A stretch of DNA of 64,000 nt from the NCBI RefSeq assembly GCF_020026305.1, contig NZ_CP075691.1, forward strand, positions 806,001 to 870,000, read 5' to 3'. The notes beneath the pieces were generated by a model that did not search any database, was not told where the DNA came from, and worked only from the letters and a program-made list of their open reading frames with translations. The DNA comes from Streptomyces sp. 135. GTDB lineage: Bacteria; Actinomycetota; Actinomycetes; Streptomycetales; Streptomycetaceae. The position numbers were made by a program, and so were the translations under genes. Shown here in pieces: positions 58,415-64,000 of this stretch. Positions within the stretch are counted from its first letter, which is position 1; each line of letters starts with the position of its first letter.

Positions 58415-61341
58415 GACGCGCCCCGGGGCCCGCCCTGGGCCCCGCCGGCCCGGGTCTCCTCCAGGGCGCGGGCGATGCCGGCGCGGGTCGTGATGCCCAG
58501 CTTCGGGAACACCTTGTAGAGGTGCGCGCCGATCGTGCGGGGTGACAGGCCGAGCCGCTCGCCGATCTGGCGGTTGGTCAGCCCTTGGGCGGCGAGTTCG
58601 GCGATGCGCGACTCCTGCGCGGAGAGCAGCGGGTGGTTCGGGGGTGTCCCGTCCGGCGGCTCGGACTCGGCCCGCATGGTGTCGAGTTCGTGGGCCGCCT
58701 GTGCGGCCCAGGGCGCAGTGCCGAGGCGGGTGAACGTGTCGAGTGCGGCGCGGCAGCGGGCGGCCGCGGGTCCGTACACGCCCCGGCGCCGCAGCCGCGC
58801 GCCGTGGGCCAGGCGGGCCCGGGCGAGGGGGAAGGGCCACCGCTCCGCGCCGGGAAAGGCGTACACCGCCTCGAACGGCTGGTCCGCGCCGTCCTCGCCT
58901 GCGAGGGCTTCGGCGACGGCCACGAGGAAGGCGTGGTGTGCCGATGCGCGGGCGGTGCCCGCGGCTCTGACCGCCCGCATGTGACGCAGGGCGTCCGGCC
59001 GGTGCCCGCTGTCGACGGCGGCCTGGATCCAGTCGACGAGGGAGAGGTGGAACCACGCGCTGCGCGGCGGGATCACGCCGGGCGCGGTGAGGGAGCGCGC
59101 GTGGTCCCACGCGTCCTCGGCCCGGCCGTGCCCGAGGGCACACAGCGCTCGGAGGCCGTGCAGCCGCTCGGCGACACGGAGCATGTTCCGCTCCCGCGCG
59201 GCCTGCCCGAGGACGGGCTCCAGCGCGGCGAGCGCCTCGCCGTCGCCGCGGGCGGCGAGGACCTGCCCGGCGTTCTGCAGGAAGAGCATCTCGTTGAACG
59301 CGTAGCCGTGGGCGGCGGACGTCTTCGCGCCGTCGCGGGCGGTGGCCAGGGAGGCGTCCCAGCGGCCGTGCAGGAAGTCGTCGTGGGCGCGGAGGCTCTC
59401 GATGAAGGCCTGGGTGGCGAACGCGTGATGCCGTACGAAAGGGCTGGCCAGCGCGGCGTGTTCACCGACGGCGTCGATCGCGGCGGCCGCCCACAGCAGC
59501 AGCCAGGCGGCGGGCGTCTCGCGATCGGCCGGCAGTGCCGCGACGGCTTCGCGCAGCCGCTGCGGCACGTCGTCGGGGTCGACCGCCGGTGCGGCTCCCG
59601 CACGGGCCCCGGCAGTGCCTTGGTCGGGAGACGGTCCGGCCCAGGCGCGCCGGCACAGGGCCGCCGGTTCCGTGGCGTCCCCGGCATGCCGGTCGACGGC
59701 TGCCCACGCCCGCTCCTCCCCGGTGTGCACGGCCACGACGATGAGCATGAAGAGCATCGGTTCGAGCAGTCCGGCGCGGTGCTCCCTGCCCTCCGGTGAC
59801 GCCGGCAGTTCCAGGGCGCCGGGCAGCAGTTCGAGCGCGGGGGTGGGGTCGCCGTCGAGCTGGAGCCGGGTGTAGGCGAGCGCGAAGGCGTAGGGGGCCG
59901 CGGGTTCGGGCTTCTCCGGGCGGGCCTCGGCCTCGGCTCCGGCGAGGAGTTCCACCGCCAGGCGCAGCCGGCCACCGCGGGCGGCCATGCCCGAGGCGGT
60001 GACCAGGCGCGCCGCCCTGGTCGCCGGGTCGGGGGTGAGACCCGCCGCGCGCGCCATCATGCCGGCGGCCTCGGCGTCGCCGCCCTGCGCGGCCATGCCG
60101 TCGGCCTGCGCGTGGAGGAGTTCCGCGAGGCGGGCGTCGGTACCGACGGTGGCGGCCGCCAGGTGCGTGATCCGCTGCGGGCTCGCGGCGGGCAGGGCCT
60201 GGGCGAGCAGGCGGTGCGCCGCGCGGCGTTCCGCGGGTGAGGCGATGTGCACCAGGCAGGCCCGCACCAGCGGGTGGCGGAAGAGCACGAGGTCCCGCAT
60301 CAGGTCGACGCGCGCGAGCCCGGACGCGTCGATCCGCCGGTGGATCTCCGTCCAGGGCGTCGTCGCACCGTCCCGCGCCATGTCCCGCAGGGCGCTGACA
60401 CGCTGGGCGAAGGAGCCGCCGACGGCCGCGACCAGCAGCATGTGGCGGGTGCTGTCCGGCAGGGCGCGCAGGCCGTCCTCGTACAGGCTGCCGAGGCGGG
60501 TGCCGAGCGGGAGTTCGTCGAAGGGTTCGGTGCCGTCGGCCGTGGCGGGGGCCGCGAGGAGCGCGGGGTGGTCGGGGGCCGTTCTCCGTATCTGCGCGGG
60601 CAGTTCACGCAGGGCGAGCGGGTTGCCGCCGGCCGCGCGCAGCACGCGCGGGTGCGCGGTGTCGGGCAGCCACGGGTGGAGCGTGCGCAGCAGCCGTTTC
60701 GCCTGCCGCTCGTCCAGTGGCTCCAGGTCGATGACGCGGCCCGGCAGGCTCTCGGCGTCCCCGTTCCCCTCCGGGGTGTGGGCGTCACCGCTCGGGTGCC
60801 CCGCGTGCCGGGTGGCGCCGACGAGGACGACGGGCAGCGGCGCCAAGTGCCGCCGCAGGTACCCGAACACGGCGACGCTGGACGGATCGGCCCACTGGAG
60901 GTCGTCCAGGAGTACGACGACGGGGCGCCGGGCGGCGGCGTGGGCGAGCAGGGTGAGCGCGGCCCCCGCCACGGTGAACCCTTCGGGCGGCATGCCCTCG
61001 CGTACGCCCAAGGCGTTCTCCAGGGCGTCGCGTTGTTCGGCCGTGAGGGCCTGGGTGTCGTCGAGCAGGGGCCAGAGCACCTGGTGCAGGGCGGCGAACG
61101 GCAGCCCTGCCTCCGCTTCGGCGCCGGTCATCCGCAGGACACGCAGTCCGGCATTGCGTGCCTTGGTCTCGGCGACCTTCAGGAGCGCGGTCTTCCCCAT
61201 GCCGGGGTCGCCCCGCAGGAGGACGGACGTTCCGACGGCGGTGATACCGGCAAGGGCCGCGTCGATGGCGGCGAGCTGATCGTCCCGTCCCGCGAGGTCC
61301 TCGGCTCCGCCCTCGCCTCCGGCCACCGGGCCGCCCCTCAT
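58345..61341 (-). CDS. LAL-type LuxR regulator (AAA ATPase plus HTH)
   Basis: 998 aa from the ATG at 61341. An earlier in-frame start would cross a stretch whose codon bias supports coding on the other strand. Walker A is GDPGMGKT (44-51) and Walker B VVLLDDLQW. A long helical repeat region and the HTH (LSAQESRIAELAAQGLTNRQI, then LSPRTIGAHLYKVF) follow. It has a 30-residue tail beyond the HTH encoded antisense to the end of the other LAL gene. Same architecture as that protein. Confidence 0.93.
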   Translation of the reverse strand: MRGGPVAGGEGGAEDLAGRDDQLAAIDAALAGITAVGTSVLLRGDPGMGKTALLKVAETKARNAGLRVLRMTGAEAEAGLPFAALHQVLWPLLDDTQALTAEQRDALENALGVREGMPPEGFTVAGAALTLLAHAAARRPVVVLLDDLQWADPSSVAVFGYLRRHLAPLPVVLVGATRHAGHPSGDAHTPEGNGDAESLPGRVIDLEPLDERQAKRLLRTLHPWLPDTAHPRVLRAAGGNPLALRELPAQIRRTAPDHPALLAAPATADGTEPFDELPLGTRLGSLYEDGLRALPDSTRHMLLVAAVGGSFAQRVSALRDMARDGATTPWTEIHRRIDASGLARVDLMRDLVLFRHPLVRACLVHIASPAERRAAHRLLAQALPAASPQRITHLAAATVGTDARLAELLHAQADGMAAQGGDAEAAGMMARAAGLTPDPATRAARLVTASGMAARGGRLRLAVELLAGAEAEARPEKPEPAAPYAFALAYTRLQLDGDPTPALELLPGALELPASPEGREHRAGLLEPMLFMLIVVAVHTGEERAWAAVDRHAGDATEPAALCRRAWAGPSPDQGTAGARAGAAPAVDPDDVPQRLREAVAALPADRETPAAWLLLWAAAAIDAVGEHAALASPFVRHHAFATQAFIESLRAHDDFLHGRWDASLATARDGAKTSAAHGYAFNEMLFLQNAGQVLAARGDGEALAALEPVLGQAARERNMLRVAERLHGLRALCALGHGRAEDAWDHARSLTAPGVIPPRSAWFHLSLVDWIQAAVDSGHRPDALRHMRAVRAAGTARASAHHAFLVAVAEALAGEDGADQPFEAVYAFPGAERWPFPLARARLAHGARLRRRGVYGPAAARCRAALDTFTRLGTAPWAAQAAHELDTMRAESEPPDGTPPNHPLLSAQESRIAELAAQGLTNRQIGERLGLSPRTIGAHLYKVFPKLGITTRAGIARALEETRAGGAQGGPRGASQPSGSALASAAREEIPSLGKIR

Positions 61342-61488
61342 GAAGTCCGCTGCCACACCCTCTACCGCCGGGTCTTCCACCACACCGAGATCTGCGACGA
61401 GTTCGACGACATCACCGACCCGGTGACCCCGGAGGTGCTCGCCTGGCTGGAGGGCGAGCTGTCGCACTCCACCCGGCAGGCACGCTGA
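61339..61488 (+). pseudogene. Orphan 3' coding fragment
   Basis: About 50 residues (RCHTLYRRVFHHTEICDEF through TPEVLAWLEGELSH) have nearly complete G/C third positions, unlike the opposite strand, but no start and no upstream body. Upstream it runs into the start of the LAL gene on the other strand. Probably the end of a gene whose front was lost; family not recognised. Confidence 0.4.
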
Positions 61489-61564
61489 CCGGCACCGTTC
61501 GAGGGCGCGGGACCACGCGACCGACGGTGGGAGCGACGGAGGGCGTCATGGAACTGCCTTTCGA

Positions 61565-61593
61565 CAAGCACGGTCAAGCACGGTCAAGCACGG
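61565..61593. repeat. Three 10-bp tandem units
   Basis: caagcacggt occurs three times in tandem (the last copy one base imperfect) in the gap between the fragment and the next gene. No gene spans it convincingly. Confidence 0.7.
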
Positions 61594-61626
61594 GCCGACG
61601 CGGCGGACCGGCCCGAAGATCACACC

Positions 61627-62040
61627 CTATGCGTCCGGAGAGCCGTCCTCCCCGGCTCGGGCGGCGACCGCCGCCTCCAGCAGGGGCCAGCCGTCGACCT
61701 CCACCGCTCGCCGCTCCCCCGGCTGCCACCCGCGGGCCGACGCCGCGTCGAGCAGGGCCCGGACGGCGCCCGGTTCGTGCAGGTTCAGAGAGCCGCCGTG
61801 TACGTATCCCACGTCCCCGGAGCCCAGCGGGAACCCGCCGGGGACGTACCGCCCCGGACCCCCGTCGAAGACGATGCGCAGGGGGCCGCCTGTACCGGCC
61901 GGCTGCGGGTGCAGGGTGAGGGTCTGGCGGCAGGCCGCGGACCGCCCGCCGTCCGCCGCGCGGTGGCTGTGACGGAGCGTCCACAGGTACTCGCGCCCGT
62001 CGGCGACCAGACGGCGGGGCTTCTTCGGATGGCGGGGCAC
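61627..62040 (-). CDS. Conserved hypothetical protein
   Basis: 137 aa from the GTG at 62040 (VPRHPKKPRRLVADG). It has a basic start, a strand-rich centre (REYLWTLRHSH, RQTLTLHP) and a well-ordered end (FPLGSGDVGYVHGGSLNLHEP, then EVDGWPLLEAA). The pattern is that of a small conserved actinobacterial protein of unknown function. No signal peptide or membrane helix. Confidence 0.75.
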   Translation of the reverse strand: MPRHPKKPRRLVADGREYLWTLRHSHRAADGGRSAACRQTLTLHPQPAGTGGPLRIVFDGGPGRYVPGGFPLGSGDVGYVHGGSLNLHEPGAVRALLDAASARGWQPGERRAVEVDGWPLLEAAVAARAGEDGSPDA

Positions 62041-62244
62041 GGAGTCGAGCGTACGCAGTCCGAACGGTGGCGGCCCGGCCCGGCGGCCGCCGGCTTCGTC
62101 CGGTTGCCGCTCCCGGATGCGCCGCGTACGAAACCACGATCGACTGCCGACGGGGCCGGCGACGGCCTCACGTGTAGGTGTGCGCCGCTCGGGTGAGTGG
62201 CGGCGCCGGTGACGCGGCACTGCGGCACGGAAGGAGCCGGGCTC

Positions 62245-63234
62245 GTGGCGGAACAGGGCAAGGTCGTGGTGATCACCGGGGCGTCGAGCGGCGTCGGGCG
62301 GGCCTGCGCACAGCGGTTCGCGTCCCGGGGGTGGTCGGTGGTGCTCGCCGCGCGGCGGGCCGCCGAGCTCGAGGAGGTCGCCGCGGTGTGCCGGAAGCAC
62401 CGTGGCGCGCGGGCGCTCGTGGTGCCCACGGACGTGACGGACGCCCGGGCCGTCGACCATCTCGCCCGCCGGGCGGTCACGGCGTTCGGACGGATCGACG
62501 TATGGCTGAACAACGCGTCGGTGGCCGCCTTCGGATCGCTCGACGAGATCCCGCCGGAGGTCTTCCGGCGGGTGCTCGACGTCGACGTCATGGGCTACGC
62601 GCACGGTGCGCGCGCCGCGCTCGGCGTGATGCGCGAACAGGGCAGCGGCATCCTGATCAACGTGTCCTCGGTGGTCGGGGCGGCCGTCGTGCCGTACAAC
62701 ATCCCCTACGTCATCTCGAAGGCGGCGGTTCGCGCGCTGAGCGGCAGCCTCCGCCAGGAACTGCGGCTGGCGGGCCGGCCCGGCATCCACGTGTGCACCG
62801 TGCTGCCCGCGACCATGGACACGCCGTTCTTTGGGAACGCCGCCAACTACTCGGGCCGCAAGGTGCTGCCCATGGCGCCCGTGTACACGGCCGAGCGAGC
62901 GGCACGGACGGTGCTCCGGCTGGCCCGTAGGCCCCGGCGGGAGGCCTACGTCGGTCCGGCGAGCCGGTTGCTCGGCATCCAGGCGAAACTGGCGCCCCGC
63001 CTCGTGGAGCGGCTGCTGGCGCACCAGATGGACCGCTCCCACCTCTCCCGGAAGCAGCCCGCCGAACCGACCTCAGGCAACGTACTGCGGCCGCTGCCCG
63101 AACCGGCGGCGGTGGTCGGCGGATGGCACGGGCGCAGGCGTACCGCGGTGCGGCGTGCGGGTGCGGCGGCCCTGGCCGTGGGGGCCGTCCTGGCGGCGGG
63201 CCGGCGAACTCGCCCCGGCTGCGGACGGAAGTAA
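62245..63234 (+). CDS. Short-chain dehydrogenase/reductase
   Basis: 329 aa from the GTG at 62245 with AAGGAG upstream. Motifs: cofactor TGASSGVG, NNAS in place of NNAG, catalytic Ser in INVSSVVG and the Y-x-x-x-K site in PYVISKAAV. It is about 80 residues longer than a minimal SDR; the extra C-terminal part is basic and ends in a hydrophobic stretch (GAAALAVGAVLAAG) that may tether it to the membrane. Substrate unknown. Confidence 0.92.
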   Translation: MAEQGKVVVITGASSGVGRACAQRFASRGWSVVLAARRAAELEEVAAVCRKHRGARALVVPTDVTDARAVDHLARRAVTAFGRIDVWLNNASVAAFGSLDEIPPEVFRRVLDVDVMGYAHGARAALGVMREQGSGILINVSSVVGAAVVPYNIPYVISKAAVRALSGSLRQELRLAGRPGIHVCTVLPATMDTPFFGNAANYSGRKVLPMAPVYTAERAARTVLRLARRPRREAYVGPASRLLGIQAKLAPRLVERLLAHQMDRSHLSRKQPAEPTSGNVLRPLPEPAAVVGGWHGRRRTAVRRAGAAALAVGAVLAAGRRTRPGCGRK

Positions 63235-63235
63235 C

Positions 63236-63270
63236 CCCGCGCGCCCACACCTACGGCGACGCCGCGCGGG
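63236..63270. terminator. Hairpin between convergent SDR and STAS genes
   Basis: CCCGCGC (63236-63242) and GCGCGGG (63264-63270) with a 21-nt loop, directly after the SDR stop and just before the STAS gene's stop. Candidate shared terminator. Confidence 0.4.
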
Positions 63271-63285
63271 ATACGTGTGACCGCG

Positions 63286-63702
63286 CTACCGCGCGGTGCC
63301 GCACACCTCGGTGAGCCTGCCAAGGCCCAGGCAGTGCAGCGTGGCAGCGGATCGCGGACAGGCTCCTCGGAGCGCCATGGAGCCCTCCACTTCCTTGAGG
63401 GCCCTCAGCGTGCCGAAGAAGACGCCCGCGCTCTCCCGTGCAAGGTACGTGACCTCGGACAGGTCCACGATGAGGTGGCGGGAGCCGTTGCGCACGAGGC
63501 GGCGCAGCTCAGCGGCGAGCTCGTCGGCCTCGCGGCCGGTGATCTCGCCGCGCAGGGCCACGCGGGCCAGGCGGCCGGTGACGTGCACCCTCGCGATGCC
63601 CGCGCGCCGCAGTCGCAGCGCCGCGCCCGGGTGCAGCAGCCGGGACGCGCTCAGGGCGCGTCGCGCTCTCACGACGAGGTGAGGGTGATCGAGGGCAGGC
63701 AC
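63286..63702 (-). CDS. STAS-domain anti-sigma factor antagonist-like protein
   Basis: 138 aa from a GTG with GGAAGG nine nt upstream. Residues from about 38 form the STAS fold: VHVTGRLARVALRGEITGRE, HLIVDLSEVTYLARESAGVFF and a final helix. Ser in ARESAG occupies the position phosphorylated by anti-sigma kinases. The first 35 residues are a basic extension. A possible RsbV-like partner for the stress sigma module far to the left, but no direct link is shown. Confidence 0.85.
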   Translation of the reverse strand: MPALDHPHLVVRARRALSASRLLHPGAALRLRRAGIARVHVTGRLARVALRGEITGREADELAAELRRLVRNGSRHLIVDLSEVTYLARESAGVFFGTLRALKEVEGSMALRGACPRSAATLHCLGLGRLTEVCGTAR

Positions 63703-64000
63703 CAGGACAGACCTTCCGGCGGTACGCCGCCTGTCGGCCGGGTCGGACCGAGAGGGAATGCGGAATGCGGTTGTTTCATATGTCTATACCATGACCGGCT
63801 GACCCCCGCCAAGGGTCTTCCGCGCCCTTCGCCCTGACCGCAGGCCCCGGGCTGAATGGCATCACCGCAGGCTGGAGGCCGTGCGGGAGGGCGCCGCCTC
63901 GGGAGCCCTCCCCGACGATTCACATCATTGGTCTACTCCAATCCCGGGACCCACCGCTGGCACGGGCCCACCGCTGGCACCGGGACCCGAGCTGCTACTT
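63703..64000. other. Right-edge gap
   Basis: About 300 nt with no supported gene. An AT-rich patch at 63765-63795 is the probable promoter of the STAS gene. A short direct repeat (cccaccgctggcac, twice) lies near the edge. Confidence 0.4.

Overview
The window is high-GC DNA with very strong G/C bias at third codon positions, GTG and TTG starts, ATGA-type stop/start overlaps and typical actinobacterial families: SpoIIE-type phosphatases, LAL regulators, MocR, CGNR proteins and a crt cluster arranged as in Streptomyces. It is almost certainly a Streptomyces chromosome, probably an accessory or arm-like region. This rests on gene content and organisation only. No rRNA, convincing tRNA, CRISPR array, insertion sequence or phage module was seen.

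Layout: (1) 1-5.7 kb: a GH2 beta-mannosidase-like gene running off the left edge, divergent from a sugar ABC importer (lipoprotein and two permeases, no ATPase). (2) 5.7-14.2 kb: a dienelactone hydrolase/DinB pair, then a general-stress block. The block holds a SigB/F/G-type sigma factor, a GAF-PP2C phosphatase, a MarR regulator and a tightly overlapping five-gene operon (RsbR, RsbS, RsbT, an RsbT-RsbX-like fusion and an RsbU-like phosphatase), i.e. a stressosome with its output enzymes. (3) 14.2-23.5 kb: an ankyrin protein and a carotenoid locus of two convergent operons, crtI-crtB-Rieske and crtY-crtT-crtU. The locus has no crtE, and a 216-bp tandem duplication lies where the operons meet. 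(4) 23.6-34.1 kb: a GlxA-type regulator with a divergent reductase, two VOC proteins with a broken ArsR gene, a secreted S1 protease, a CGNR regulator, an epoxide hydrolase joined to a heterodimeric ABC exporter with complementary degenerate ATP sites, and a DIP1984 protein. (5) 34.4-41.1 kb: a LysR regulator divergent from cytochrome bd oxidase genes cydA, cydB, a broken cydD and cydC. (6) 41.2-50 kb: a Rieske oxygenase, a RibD-like deaminase, a GNAT, a UvrA paralogue, a PNPOx relic, two AhpD-like proteins around an unusual inositol-phosphatase homologue, and a MocR regulator. (7) 50-64 kb: a possible 33-aa peptide gene, an AraC relic, an esterase, two related AraC regulators around a hexapeptide-repeat protein, two convergent LAL regulators, a conserved hypothetical, an SDR and a STAS protein.

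The strongest leads are the ABC pair in which each half supplies exactly what the other has lost, the duplicated crt junction with uneven divergence, the collapsed cydD inside an otherwise intact cyd operon, the stressosome operon with a kinase-phosphatase fusion, and a short transcript-like unit encoding a 33-aa amphipathic peptide. Four genes (ArsR, cydD, PNPOx, AraC) combine a frameshift with sequence changes, in three of them an internal deletion. This is either real decay or a sequence artefact and should be settled from raw reads.
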